From Azolla caroliniana (taxonomy: Eukaryota > Polypodiophyta), in the NCBI GenBank assembly GCA_043228905.1, contig JBHGNT010000003.1, forward strand, positions 1,488,001-1,552,000: a DNA stretch of 64,000 nucleotides. Reading direction: 5' to 3'. The notes below the pieces were generated by a model that saw only the letters and a list, made by a program, of their open reading frames with translations, was not told the origin of the DNA and made no database searches. Made by a program: the position numbers and the translations under genes. Positions 32,860 through 47,506 of this stretch are shown piece after piece. The first letter of the stretch is position 1, and each line of letters opens with the position of its first letter.

Positions 32860-35800
32860 ATGGGTTCTCAGCATAATCCATTAACAACAGGCCAACAACG
32901 CCCACAATATGGATCACCATATCCATCTTCCATCCCTTCCTCAACTATGGAAAACCTTCCCTCTGGTATTCAAAATCTCAACCTCGGCCAAACAAGTATA
33001 ATCGCTTCTCAACAACAACATGCATCAGAGGGAGGTATGCATCCTCCGACATCGTCATCATCATCAGTGATGGCATCATCTCCTTATGTACCCGGAAGCA
33101 TGACATCATCATCACCGGTGGTGGGCATGCCTGCTTGTGTCCCTGTAAGCATGCAGTCATTGCCGGCATCATCAACAGCAGGACCATCTCTTCACGGACC
33201 CGGAAGCATGATATCATCATCAGGTCATTCTCTTTATGGCTATGGAAGCATGCCGCCACCACGAATACCATCATCAGGACCGCATTCTTCTGTTTCTGGA
33301 AGCATGCCACCATTGGCGATATCATCGATGGGTTCAACGACATCATTGGTGGGCAGACCTCCGTATGTGCCGAGAAGCATTCAACTGCCACTAACATCAT
33401 CGATCGGGCAACCTCCTTATGTGGTGAGAAGCATGACACCACCACTGACATCATCAGCAGCTCCAATCCCATATCCCACGAGAAGCATGCCCCTAACTAC
33501 TCATGTACCTGGACCCTCCATATCATCAGTGGGTCTGCCTTCTCATGTACCTGGAAGGCCAATACCGTCACTATTGCAGTCACAGTCACAGTCACAATCA
33601 CAATCAGGTTCCTTTGTGGGCCCCCCTTTTCTGGTGCCTCCAGTGGTGACTTCAGCTCCATCCTTCGTGGAACCACCTCTTCCTCCACAATCTGCTTCTA
33701 CTTCGTCAGCATCATCATCGTCAATTAATGGGCCTGCCCAACCTCAAAGGAGGGGTCCTCATTATCAACAGAGTACTATAGCCCAAGGACCTATTCAATC
33801 ACTCCCAGGTATCAGGGAAAGAATCAGGGGTTATTTATCACCAAATATTTAATTTTTTTAGATTTTTGAAAATTGTAGGCTATATTTGTGCACAATTACT
33901 GGCCATCTATTGCCAAATGGGTAATTTTCTTGAAATTATTTGCTACTTCTGATCCCAAATGTTTTGAAGTTTTGCCAAATTTCACAATAGAGTAAGGGGC
34001 AAGTAATATTTGCCAAACAAGAAGCAAAATACTGTGAAGTCCAATTTTCTATACTTTATGGCTCCTCTACATATAACCTTGCCTAATTGTTTATAGTTTA
34101 AAAGTCCATGAGGTTCCTTAATTCTTAACCCTGGTACAAGGTACCCAATTACATCAAGATAATGTTCCATTCAATGATCCTGCTTATCCAGGGATTGGAT
34201 CTACCATGATGCAGTCTAGACCTCCTGGTCAACCTCATGTAATAAGTGGCCCTGGAATGTATTCCCAAAGACTTGCAGTTATTACACCGACTGCAAATAA
34301 TGGCCCCAAGGTAGTGCCCCAAGGAGGAACATTGGTCTCCCCACCAATACCGCCAGCATGGACAGGAGCTGCTCCACGCTTTTCTGGAACACCTCATGTG
34401 AGTGTATATGAACTAACTCAGTGTGCTTGTAGATAAGGGAAGTTAATTTTGTGAGTGATTATGGACAATTTTTGTGTGCTTATAGATAAAAGAGTGATTG
34501 TAGACGAGCTAAACTGATTTGCAAGTGAAAAATGCGTGGTTTGTGACCATATATGTAAAGGAAGATCCCACACTTAAATCTCATTGAGGTTAGGCCGAAA
34601 TGAAACTAAATAAATTGATTGACTCTATGAGCAAAGGTATCTGATTGAGCATTTCATGATCATCAAATGAAATCTTGAATCTAATGATTGGATGATGTTC
34701 TGTTTATGTTGTCTCTGCCTTGCGTTTTTAAAGATCACCTCATTTCATTCCTGCAGAATTGGTCCACTGGGGTTTCAATATAATTGATGCTTCCTGGATT
34801 AGAATGTATCTGTCTTATTGCTATGTCAGAATGATAGTAGAGCTATGGCCGATACAAGGACATAGAAACCCTAGGTTTCGAATGGTGCAGACACCCAGTA
34901 GCCACTGTTTAAAGAAAAATGTAGAATGACTTGGGTAGGAGAATTAAGAGGATGGGGATTTTTTTTGCCCAAACCTAGTGCAAGGTCCAATGAAATAGAC
35001 TATTGTTGATCCTCTAATAATGTACCATATTTTATTTTCTCATTGAAGTTATTAGTTATTAACTTGTGGGTGCTTGTTTGTAAGCCTCTGTTTCACCTAC
35101 ATAGTCATGAATCACTATGTAGGCACCAAGTCCTCAGAATGTGCCAGGCAGAGGACCTCCATCTATGGGCCAATATGTTGCCCCAGGTATTTCTCAGCCA
35201 GGCTCACCAGCAGCATCAGGCGGAAGTCCATCTCATATTGATCCTACTCAAATACCTCGACCTCATACAACATCAACTATTATCAATTTTGAAACTAGAG
35301 TAAATGGTCAGGCAGTATCGGCTCCGGTAATTTTTTTCTACTTTTGAATTTGTGTAAGAATTGCAATGTTCCTTACTGACAGTTTATGCTCTTTATTTTG
35401 CAAAGTCTGCAACCAGTAACTTTATTGTGAGAGACTCGGGTAATTGTAGCCCAAGATACATGAGATGCACACTTAATCAGGTTAAAGATTTAATAAATAT
35501 TCTTTGGTAGGTTACTCTTTTGATTGGCCCATTTTAACTACTTCAATGAATTAGATTCCTTGTTCAGGAGATTTATTGGCAAGTTCCAGCATGCCATTGG
35601 CTCTCATTGTGCAGCCTCTGGCCTTACCTCATCCCTTAGAGGAGCCTATTCAGGTACACTATATTTACATCCTAAATTCATAGTTTGCATTCATTTAGAC
35701 TGACTTCATGTTGCAAGTTTTTTAGAAACAGCAAGAAAGTTTTGGGTTTGCAGATAGTTGATTTTGGTGAAAGTGGACCTGTTCGGTGTGCAAGCTGCAA

Positions 35801-38800
35801 AGCATATATGAATCCTTTCATGACATTTGTTGATCAGGGCCATCGTTTCAAGTGCTGCATTTGTGGTATGGTTCTTGACTTTGGATGTATGGATTGTTGG
35901 TAGGCAAATGTATGAGATGTTTTACATACTGGTTGGGCGTTGCTGTTGTTAAGGCCATGCTTTGTGACTGTATTCAGTGATCACTTTGTCTCTCAGATAA
36001 AACTTATGCTAGTTAGTCCTGTTTTTTTCAAAGTTGAGTCCCATAACGTTCGGAGATATATAAATAGTTTCACACTACTTGGATATTTTTTCCAACTCTT
36101 AATGAATGCAGGAACCTTAGATAGTCTTCCTTTCTCATAATGTTCCAATTTTTCCCGAAACAAGATTGTGTAAAGGCACATACATCACCCTGCACATAAG
36201 AAATAATATCTTAATCATTTGTTAGCTGTCTGCGCTTTATGAAATGTATAATTATGTAAATGCAGATCAGACAAATGATACACCTCGAGAATATCATTGC
36301 AACTTGGGACCGGATAACAGACGGCGTGATGCAGAGAGCAGGCCAGAACTCTCTAGGGGAACAGTTGAGTTTGTGGCGACAAAGGAATTTTTGGTGCGTA
36401 GTTAAACGTATAGATTCCAATGGGCTTTTGTCATTTATATTTAGCTATTGTTGAGTACTATCTGGGGAGCTCATACATTTTGGGTAACACTGACTATAAT
36501 GGAATCATTTGGTAAGTACTCTATATACTATATTATCTCTAATTTGCAATATTACATTATTCTAGTATTAAGAAGGTATATTAGTATCGCAATCCATATG
36601 CATTGTGACTTGAGCTGAAGGTTTGAATAGTACTATTTCCAATTTCAACTGGCTAGGTGGACCTTATGTCAGTGCAAAGTAAGATTTTTACTCTGCTTTA
36701 TTAAACCTAAATGACTTTTCAGATGTTTCCTCCTATGTGCGTATATTTAAATGGCATGTTATTCTACACATCGGTGAGAAACTTCTCATGGGGTGAATCA
36801 CCATTAGCAAAGACAATGAAAGAAATTAAATGAATAGAATCTCTAATTCAAATGACAGGGAATTTATCAATGGTCTGATCAGATGTGATGTATCCTATAG
36901 GGCCTTTTAGTGGTTCTTGAATCCCAGGCATTCCTGAACATAATCAGGAGAATAAATTCTGCTTTGAGTGTTCTGGTAAAACATTTAGTAGAGAACAAGT
37001 TATAAGCATTTATGTTGGGGCTTGGAACAGCATTCCAAGTGAAATACTGAAGATAGGAACCTTCATTGTCTTGGGCTTGTGTATTCTTCGGAAATCCTAA
37101 AGCAAACTTTGGTATTTCTATGCTCAAAATTTTTACAGGTTCGGCCACCAATGTTCCCATTATTCTTTTTCCTCATAGATGTATCCATGAATGCAGTAGC
37201 AATTGGAGCTACAAGAGCTGCTTGTAGTGCAGTGCAGAGGGTGCTTGCAGACCTTCCAGTATTGAACTTTACCTTCACTCTCTCATTTGGTGTTTGTAGT
37301 CTCATTATGTGGTTGATAGCATTTGAAACTCATGCTTGGCTGTTTCTACAGAATGTTCCAAATGTGAAAGTCGGCATTGCTACATTTGACAATACACTGC
37401 ATTTTTACAACTTTACTCAAGCTCAAGAGGTGATTGAATACATTCTCTGAATGAGTGCTTTCAGATTTAATCTTTTGCATTAATAGTTTATGAAGGCTTT
37501 GCATGTATCTTTAACATCAGTTTTGAATTGTGTTGTACCAATTAAAGTCTAGTTCTTGGAGAATTGAGAAATTGCGTAGGTGAGATGAGATATTTCTAAA
37601 AGAGCAGGAAACAAACAAAGGTCGTACTGTATAATGTTTTTATTAGTCTAGATGTGTGTTTTCTATGCTATCCTTTTATTTGATGTCCTCCATGCTTTTC
37701 AGAATTGTAATCTCTGTAGTCAGAAATGGGGGGAATCATTCTGTCAAATTTCTTTCACATGATATCGTATATTTTGCTTCAGGTACCATTGGTAGTACCT
37801 ACAATTGGCATGAACTTACAAAGTATAGGATCTTAATAATAAATGTATTTTAGGACTACTAATATAATAGCCTTGACTCAAGAGACAAGCTTGGTGAGCA
37901 TGACTAAGAAGACAGTAGAATGTTTCGTATTTTGGAGTTTGAACTCAATATGTTTGCTTATGTTGCCCATAGCCATCAATGCTGGTAGTGCCGGATGTGC
38001 AAGATGTTTACACTCCTCTTCAATCAGGGTTAACCGTGCCAGTTGTAGAGGTGTGTATGGTTCAACTCAAGAGTATAATGTGTATGAAAAATGAGGCATG
38101 CTGTTGCCCTAATCGCTCTTAGTTATTTGCACAGCAGTATCGTGAACAGCTGGAGCAACTACTTGAAAACATTCCGGGCATATTCCAAGGGACTCCAATT
38201 GCAGACTCAGCCCTAGGTGCTGCGATCAAAGTAAACATCTTCTAGTTTGGAAAAATGCACGTGCTTACGATTATTTAAGAAAGTCAAAAAGTTTTTTACA
38301 ATTCTGCCATATTTTTATTTATCATGTGTGAGAAAAGGTTGGTGAGTCATTAAGTTCTCTCATGCAGGGAGCATCTCTTGCCATCAAGTCCAATGGGGGA
38401 AAGTTGCTCGTATTTCAATCAGGTTTGTAATCTCTTGACGCCCATGAAATTTTGAAGCAATGTGACCTTTTCTACTTCTTCACGTCATAATTTTTAAAAT
38501 ATCTTAAAGTACCTTGATATTTTAGACCTTAGATTTTGAATCCTCTGTTTCAGTGTTGCCTTCTATTGGATTTGCTGCTCTTACTGCAAGGGAATCTGAT
38601 AGCAGGAAAGGCCCTTCACCCAATGAAAAGGTATGGATAATTTGTGGGAGTTAATTCACAAGGTTTTCTATTTTTAGATATTTGTTGTATAATTCTGTTG
38701 CTAAGAGGATCAATGTCATCATTCCCCCTTGGCAAGCAGGAACATAGAACACACAGGTTCTTCAACCTTTCTTTTTACGGGTTGTATCTACCCACAGCCC

Positions 38801-41800
38801 ATCCGTGAATACCAATTATCTCTTGCTTGAGAGAGGGATCAATACCCACATTAAGCATCATTTCTTTGCGGTAAATGTTGACTGATATCTTTCCAATTTG
38901 TATGGAAGTTAGCTGTTAGAAGGTTTGGACTCGTTCAAGGTTTTGATATTGTTCCTCAAACCACTTAAAATTTACCAATTTCTTGGCTTCACCATTGTAT
39001 ATCTTACCATATTAATTCCTTGGCGTTGAATTAAATTTTTTTTTGGAAGTTAAATACATAGAAATATGTAAAAGCAGTTCTAAAATGTAGAATACATGCA
39101 GAATACTTCAGAGTATTCTAAAACGTATTTGAAACATAGAATATGCGTTTCTATACAACTGTGCTTCTCTCTTTTGGAATATCTCTTGGCGTTAACATCC
39201 TGCTGATATTGACATGCTATGTTTAGCAACTATACCTAATCTACTAATATATTCGAAAGGAAGACGATTAATGAACTAATGCAAAAAACCAGCCTGTATA
39301 TCTGAGTTAGAATCTTCAGAGAAACCTTGCTGTTTAGAAAGACATTGCATAGCTTTAACATCTGACCAAGAATGACATGCAAAGTACAGAAATTATACCA
39401 CATAAAATTGACATTCTTTACATAGAATGAAAATCACTTGTACCTCTCTACAATTTAAATATAAGAAAGACCATTTTTTATCTGGATTTATTAACATAAA
39501 TGCTCTAATGGTGAAACATTTCTTCATTGCTATCAATTTCCATTGGCTTCTTTCTTCTATTATCATCCTCCTGGACTAAAACTTCTTATGATGATGGAGT
39601 TGAGCATGAGAATGTCATCTTTCACAACTCCTGAGAGTTTTCTCAGCATGGATCATAGTACATAAAATTCGTGTTCGTCTAGCATAACATTCGTTTTCCT
39701 ACGTTGGAAAACAAATGCGAATGTTATTCAAACATTCTTGTGCTTTTTTTTGTTTTCCCCCATTTTTTTAATGTTTTTTTCCATTTTTTAGGCTTATTTA
39801 CCTCATAATAAATAGTTAATCCAAAAGTATGGTATTTATCATTCTTTGAGGGTGTTTTTCTTACGCGAATGATTGAAACATTTGCGAATGCATGTATGGT
39901 TCATACTATGGCATGGATATTTGACAATGGATTTATGTGTGAATTCTCAGATTATTATTTTTACATTCAGCCGTGGGAATAACTAAAGGCCTGGATTCAT
40001 GATGCATTATATATTCTGTCTTGCATGCTTATTGATTTATACGTCTGATGTTTGCCAAGGTACTATATATATTAAAAATACTAACCAAATTGATTTTGAA
40101 GAAATACCAGTGGCAGTGTGATGTGCTTATGGTGGACCCAATTCCAATTAATGTCTACTATCTTCATATTCTTTCTTTTGTGCTTGTTTCTGTGTTTAAT
40201 ATTGAAAACTATTTATATATTTCCCTTAAGTTGCTTTAAGGTTTGTTTCAAAGGATGAAAAGTAGCCTCAAGGTGCCTGAAGATAGAAACCTTATTATAT
40301 TTGGAAGGATGCAATTGGAACCCGAAGGATTTCAGAGAATTCTACACTCTGATATCATATCAAAAACCCAGAAGTGCATAGAATGAATGTCATTACATGT
40401 GGTAACAGATCGTGGAAGATGGAGATAAAAAGTAATAGAATGAATAGCCGATCACCTTCAAAAGACTGAGCAAAAGAGAACACAGCTGTATAGAAAAGAA
40501 CTTTGTGTATGCCTCACCTTAGCAATCTCAATATGAGTGGATGAGAAAAGTGAAACTCCTAGCACAATCAATCTACTTCCAAATAATCGAATATTGATTG
40601 GATTATACTCCTAGGCAACCCACTACCAAGGTCCAACACAAACAATGAGAATAAGGGGATTTAAGTGTTTTGAGAAGCAAATGTCTGCTCTACATCCTGA
40701 GCTGGTTTCATTTGGCATCCTGCCTAGAAGGCTTCTCAAGCTAATAATTTATTAAGTTTAGATTTGAGGTGATAACCTCGCTGTATGTATCCATGTTTTA
40801 TCCTTATACATTTTGCTAATTCTGATAACAATTATAAGAATTGATGTGTTAAAAATAATGAATGGTAGTATTTCTACATCGTAAACCATCTACTAATATT
40901 TACATATACTAGCAATTACATATATCATAAATAATATTAGCTACATTATGTCCAAATTATGCTGTTTGCCAGTACGGTGACAACAGGAGGGAGTACAAGT
41001 ACATAGTTAGGATATGTACTTTTGACTTTAGAATGAATTGCTTATTTCAGAAAAAATATGCTTTCATTCATGAATACTATCATGTTTCAGGAGCAAAGCA
41101 AGCTATTTCATCCAGCTGAAAAATTATTGAAGACATTGGCCATAGAACTTGCAGAGCTTCAGGTAGACCTTTTTTTTAATTTAGCTATATCTATTTTGGT
41201 TTGTTCTCAAAGATGAGACACCATTTTAAGAGGCAATCTCTCATTCAGTCTCATGGCCATTTTGGCCTCTTAAATATATCTTTTTCTCCATCATTGGAAT
41301 GAGATATCAATAATTAAAATTTAAATGTTAGGTATGTTGTGATTTGTTCCTAACAACACAAGAATATGTAGACGTTGCATCACTTGCTATTGTTCCTACA
41401 ACTACTGGTGGACAGGTACTTGTTTTGTGTAAGATTTAAAATATGAAATTAGACTGTGTTTTCTGCTTTGCCAATTGTTTGGATGACCTTGGATTGTGGG
41501 TTAAAATCAGGTTTACTATTACTACCCATTTTCTGCGATCTTAGATTCAGCAAAGTTGTACAATGATTTAAGATGGAACATTTCAAGACCGCAAGGTCTA
41601 GAGGCAGTGATGAGAGTTCGATGTAGTCAGGTAAAATATTGGAAATCTTAATCTGATCTCGAGGAAAATCTAGCCTTTATCCTTATGATTCTTATCTAAA
41701 CACAGGGCTTACAAGCTCAAGACTATTTTGGGAATTTCCACAAAGCAACGGCTACTGATTTGGATCTGCCCGCAGTATGCTATTGTCTAAACTTTGTTTT

Positions 41801-44337
41801 TGTATCTTCTTTTTGTCAGAATCAAAAGTACAATAGCTGAGTTTATGCAATGCATTATAATTCAGATCAGTTGTGACAAAACTGTAATGGTGAGTTTCAA
41901 GCATGATGAGAAGCTTCCAGATGGCTCTGAATGCTGCTTTCAGGTATTGATGATGACAGAATTATATTCTTCTTATGAGAAGTTCTGTCATTTGAACATC
42001 AAAAAGAGTTAATAGGATTTCGGGTCATGAACAGCTTGATACTAGTAATAGTGTTTACTTTTATCCAAGGCTATATCTCATTTATTTATACTTCTTTGCA
42101 GTGTGCTTTACTATATACAACTATTGATGGTCAAAGACGGATCCGTGTCACCACATTGTCTCTTCCATCCACGATGGTGTTAGGTAACGTCTTCCGTGGA
42201 GCTGATTTAGATGCACAATTCACGTATTTCATGAAGCAAGGTAACTAAAATTTTATTATTGGAGGATGAACTGATATGGTGCTTTTTTCAAGCTTGCATG
42301 AATGTCTTCTGATGGATTTGGCAGCATCACTTGAAACATTAACAACACCCCTTTCAGTTTTGAGGGAGAAAATGACACATTCATGTGTGAATATACTATA
42401 TAGTTATCGTAAGTTCTGTGCGACAGCTTCATCCTATGGACAACTCATACTCCCAGAAGCTCTAAAACTGTTGCCACTTTATACATTAGGTATAGTATGG
42501 TATCTTTGTAGTTCAGTCGAGTAATAGCTACTAAAATGGTATGAATGCTAACATGTCTTGTCATTTTTTTAGCATTAACAAAGAGTATTGGGTTCCGATC
42601 TGATACGAGGACAGATGATCGATGCTACTGGTTATCACGTATATCATCAATCTCATTGTCACTCGCTATTCCCACAGTGTATCCAAGAATGTTCTCAATA
42701 GATGAGCGCTCAATTAAGGTCGTTTCTCATATGTTTCTAATGTTGCTTACTATGGAGATGTTATATAAACTACACACACCATCGCTGTTTGTTCTTGTTG
42801 CAGGATGTTGGAGATGGAGTGCTCCCTGAGACTTTATACCTGTCGAGTGAAAACCTGAGCAGTGAGGGCATCTTTCTGCTTGAAACAGGTGAAGATGCAT
42901 TTATTTATGCAGGAAAAGCGGTTTCCCCTGAGGCACTTTACCAACTGTTTGGCGTACACACAGTCAATGAAATACACACAAATCAGGTAGAGAGATTGGA
43001 AGCACTATTTATTCGGTTGCATAGCATCTTCAGAGTTTAAACTTCTATGATATGATTAATGCAGTATATGCGTGTATATGTAAGTACTAGAAGTAAATAG
43101 AAGGTTCTTGAAATGTTGACTCATAATAGCATAACGGCAGTGGAGTGAAATGTCATTTTTGAGGGCAATTGTAAACAATATTTAAAGTAGTCTTGGGGAT
43201 CCATAATCACAGCAGTGATGGTAAGCATATTCCTCCTGGAGCAGGAAGGGGTAAGCATATTAATACCTTAATTTGATCACCTTCGAGAAACAATACTCTT
43301 TCAATGATAACTTTTCCAGTAAAACTTCCCATTGGAGCATTAGGATTAGAAGTAAGCATTCTTCCTAATTAGATTAAAACGATGGAGAGATGGAGATGGA
43401 GCTAGAGATAGAGATAATGATGCTGTGCTTAATAAGGTACAATAAAGGACCAAAGTGTATGAAGATATATACAAATTTATGTGGGTAGACCATTTATCTG
43501 ATAACTAGTTAGACAATGAAGTATCATTTGGATTGATGTTAGACACATTCCTTCCATTGAGGTTAACTGAATGAACGCTGTTAAAGGGTGGAAAAGCAAA
43601 CTTGGAAAGATTTAGATCAGCCAAAGACAGTAGATTAATAGATAAATTTTTACTAATGTTGTGTGCACTTTTCATATAGTTTATGTCTCTCATGTACCAA
43701 ATTGCCAACAGTTGCACACATATTTTGTAACTAGAAATTTGTGGATTCTATAGAGCAACTGAGTGACTTCATACACCTTTTGAATGCAGTTTATCTTGAA
43801 AGAATTTGATAATGACGCCTCGAAAAAGCTGAATGCATTGGTTAATATGATACGAAAGGAGCGCTGCTCTTACTTAAGGTGAGCCCTCCATAAAAGAAAG
43901 GAAGTTACAGAAACTGAATAAAAAGGAAAACGAACATCTATTTGTAACATCTTAGAAAAGCTTAACATTTTTTTGGTTCAGGTTCCGATGGTGTCGAAGT
44001 GGAGATCCTGTAGGTAAAACCCTCAGCTCATTTCCTTGTTCTGTTTAATATAGTTAAAAACTATTTTTCAGGTACAAACACTTATTCTTTGTGAATAAAT
44101 AAATAAATAAGGGAAGGAGAGACAAAATGATAACTGAGAAAGAAAGATTTGTATATGATTAACAAAAAGAAGGGAGAAAGATTGCATTGAGAAAACTGAA
44201 ACTTGGATTGCAAAATTTCTTGTATTGCAGAATTATTGTTCTTTTCGCACCTTGTGGAGGATAAGACCTCTTTGGGCTTATCTTATGTGGAATACCTTGT
44301 TCATGTCCATCGGCAAATACAATTAAAGTCAACATAA
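32860..44337 (+). CDS. SEC24: COPII coat protein SEC24 (plant SEC24B/C type)
   Basis: Twenty-five exons: 32860-33808, 34141-34397, 35123-35326, 35406-35480, 35555-35653, 35754-35865, 36266-36393, 37139-37258, 37352-37429, 37973-38050, 38135-38230, 38368-38422, 38554-38630, 41091-41162, 41332-41415, 41511-41630, 41706-41774, 41866-41943, 42102-42240, 42325-42489, 42573-42718, 42804-42986, 43790-43878, 43982-44013, 44231-44337. All phases agree, giving 1203 aa. Order: Pro/Ser-rich tail (1-400), IPRP segment, zinc ribbon (VRCASC..CCIC, about 540-566), trunk (FFFLIDVSMNA, VGIATFD, LVVPDVQDVYTPL), beta-sandwich and helical parts (RCSQG, SYRKFCATASS, LILPEALKLLPLYTL), and gelsolin-like end. SEC24 selects cargo at ER exit sites with SEC23. 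Odd points: Asp replaces Gly after the last zinc Cys, and intron 13 (2.46 kb) holds a MITE. Confidence 0.96.
39654..39911. mobile_element. hAT-like MITE in SEC24 intron 13
   Basis: The 258-bp element starts CATAGTACATAAAATTCGTG and ends CATACTATG, so its short termini are inverted (CATAGTA). It is flanked by a perfect 8-bp direct repeat GCATGGAT (39646-39653 and 39912-39919). A related copy lies at 62109-62377. It has no coding capacity. Confidence 0.85.
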
Positions 44338-46835
44338 ACACAGTGGGAGGTGGCTTTTACAATATTGAGCTTCAATGGGGATCAAATGTAGGATGTTGTA
44401 GATAATGATTCCCTCCCCGAAGCATGATAGCAGGTGATAAAAATTCAATATATATCTGAATTCTGCCACTCTTTTCTCGTCTACTTCCAGAGTTTTTGGG
44501 TATTTAGGCACACTTCTTGTACCTAGTTTTAGAAGCTTTGTCATATACACATCTTATTTTTGGAGAAGTCTTTGGTCTTATTTGTAGATATTTGGTACAA
44601 TAAAATGAGAATCACACCATAGAAGTCAGATACTCGATAAATGTTTATTTTGAAATTTGTCCGCGGTATATGAATATGTTCACATCTGCACCAAAATACA
44701 TTAAATAAGGCAATTGTGGTATATAGAGAAATGAATGAATGGAACAGGATTGACAAATAACCTTGTCTTTATGTTGTTTGTTTCAGCATGATCTTTGTAA
44801 TTCTAATTCCATGCAATTTTTCTGTTTATTAGGGTATTTCTCCCATCTTCTCATAGTAGTTGGACATTATCCTTCCAGCAATTATTGGTGTAAATTGAAA
44901 AGGTCTAAGGTGAATAGAGCTTAGAACATTGAAATCAAGGGCATTGAACAAAATGTTGGGAGCTTCCATGAAATATTACTTAATGAGAACATATTGATGT
45001 GGTGATCAACATTGTGTATTCCATAACGAGCTTGTATGTTTGGTTCGCCCCATGGGTTTTGGATCTGCGTAATTGTCTATAATTTTAGTTTGTGATAAAG
45101 CATCTTATGAATTTGCCATTAGAATGATGATGATACGACATCAATGTTGTCACATTTTCTAGGATACAAATAGTGAAAATGATAGATTTCCTTTGAAAAG
45201 AATTGTTAGCATAGCTAAGAATTATTATCATGACTGTCACGTTGCATTTGGTTCATTGTCCAATTCTACACGTGTTTGGTTTAGGTCCATTGGCTCTTAT
45301 CAAGTAGGGAGGGGAGGCACTAAACCCTTGAGGGATCTTGTAATTATTTTGTTCAAATACATACATAATCATAGGTGGTTATGAGTAGGGGCTTCACTTT
45401 TGATTTTATAATTTAGGTATAATTTTTTTCTTTGTAGTTGGGAAGTGATGGAGTAATGGTTTATTGTATGTTTTTCATGTATTTGTCTTTTGTTTTCTTA
45501 GGGTTCAAAGCAGATATTATAATTTATAATCTTGAGTTCTTTGAGTTAAGAACCATTATTAGAACATTGGTTTATTGTAGTTTTGAACAAAGTTTGGTCA
45601 ACTAAATTCTAGAAGTTTGAACACTATGAATTACAAATTAGCTATAGGAATTCAACTATAGGAGTTAGAATGTATTCAATTCTAAGGGGTTAGAACACAA
45701 CTTTTTGTATTTTAGTGTCTAGAACAAAGTGCTTTCCTTGTTTGTTAGCTTAAATATGTTTGGTCGATCTCAAATTGATATAAGAATGCTCTACTTTCTT
45801 GCTATTGATGTGTCCACATGAACTTTTGTATTTGGTTATGAGGGATCAAACAAATTTAAAACAAAATCTATCTTTTCAAAATTTTAATGACGAATGATTT
45901 GGTGCCACATCATGTATATCTATAATTGAATGAGTGTTTTTGAATTCTATAAGGGTTTAGAAACATCATCCGAAACCCACTTTTGTTACAATCAATAACA
46001 CCACCAACATGATTTTTGAACATTTGGATTCTTAGATCCCTTTGGCGATTTGAAATTGTCTACAAAGATAGAAAAGAAACAAATTGAGGAGTTTCAAGCA
46101 CTAGAAATGGAACTAAAAGGTAAAAAAAAGGGGACTTCGAGAATCATATAACAAAAGAATGAAAGGAAATATGCATGGGAGGTAACGAGGCACAAAGAGT
46201 GTCAAATTTCTTTGAGACATAAATGGGGGAAGAAAAGATGCAACCTAACATAGGACAACCCAAGGAGATTGTCCAAATTCTGAACTTTTCTTGTGACCAA
46301 TGAATTTGTGCCACATCAACATGGAGGACCTTTGTTTGAACCAGGGGCGATGCCTCCTAGAAGTTCAGAACACTGAAATCACCTTGGAAAGACATAACCA
46401 TGGACGGGAAAAACAACTTAAAAGCATTCAAACATTGGAAATGGATATAATGCTTTTTGCAAAGAAACTCGTGGGCGAAAAATCGTATACAGAGAAAACA
46501 TGCATAATAACAAAACGAAGGGGCCCTTGGAGACTACATGTGGGTGATAAATTATAATGATAAGGGGAATAGACCAAAAAAGACATTCACATTGGTATGA
46601 GAAAGATATATTAATGTCTACTAGAGGCCAAATCTGGCCTCTGAAACAAAACCATAGATCATACATATGGGGTTTCCTTAATCGAAAGAGACAGGCAAAT
46701 TGATTTGGTTATCATCCTGTGAAGGTTTGATAGAAAGTGTGTGCTTACTACATAAATTGGTGAGTGTCTGCTTCACGCGTGCTTGCAGAGCATCTCTGGT
46801 GAGATGTTGAAATTGTTAGAGAACTGGCAAGGAAG
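44338..46835. other. Intergenic, no gene seen
   Basis: The first part holds the SEC24 3' end. The remainder is AT-rich with stops in all frames. The longest open stretches (under 90 codons) show no recognisable motif. Confidence 0.5.
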
Positions 46836-47506
46836 TAACAATCCGCAACGTTTCGGTTTGAGCGTGTCAAAACCGAACCGTTTAAAAACTTAGAAACTTG
46901 AACCAAATTGAACCACAAAACCATTTAACCACTAGAAAAAAATCCAAACTGTAAAACTATTAAACAGTTAAAACCATAGTTTCATGATTTGGTTCCGATT
47001 TTCAACTTAGGTCAAAATTCAAATTTGAAAATTTAAAATTTTTTCATTATTTCAAATTTTATTTTTTCCAAAATTTAAAGATTTTTCCTAAAACGTGAGA
47101 ACTAGGCTTAAAAATGAAAAGGTTGTTTAAAAAACATATTAAAAGAAATATTTAGAAATATTTAAAAACCATCAAACCGTTTTTACCACAACGGTTTCAA
47201 ACCATTAAAACTGAATTGAACCAAACTGTTTAAACCACCACGGTTTCAAACCATTAAAACTAAACCAAGCCAAACCATTCAAACCACGGTTTCAAAACAA
47301 TAAAACTGAATTGAACCAAACCGTTTAAACCATAGTTTCAAACCATTAAAACTAAACTGAACCAAACCGTTCAAACCATTAAAACCGAATTGAACCAAAC
47401 GGTTAAAAAAAAAAAACTTGTAGCTGAACCGAACCGAACCGTTTACACCGATAGACCACGATATGGTGGTTCGGTTCGGTTCAAACCGAACCGTTGCCGA
47501 TTGTTA
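46836..47506. mobile_element. hAT-like CGGTTT-rich non-autonomous element
   Basis: Termini TAACAATCCGCAACG and, reverse-complemented, TAACAATCGGCAACG begin 26-bp inverted repeats matching at 24 positions. The flanks CAAGGAAG (46828-46835) and GAAGGAAG (47507-47514) agree at 7 of 8 bases, fitting an 8-bp target duplication. The interior is AAACCG/CGGTTT-like repeats over 671 bp without coding capacity. It lies immediately left of the bHLH 5' region. Confidence 0.8.

Noticed and set aside
32978-33728. Long open frames on both strands overlapping SEC24 exon 1
   Set aside because: They are shadows of the Ser/Pro-rich repeats and (CAGTCA)n tract. The SEC24 frame is fixed by matching splice phases downstream.
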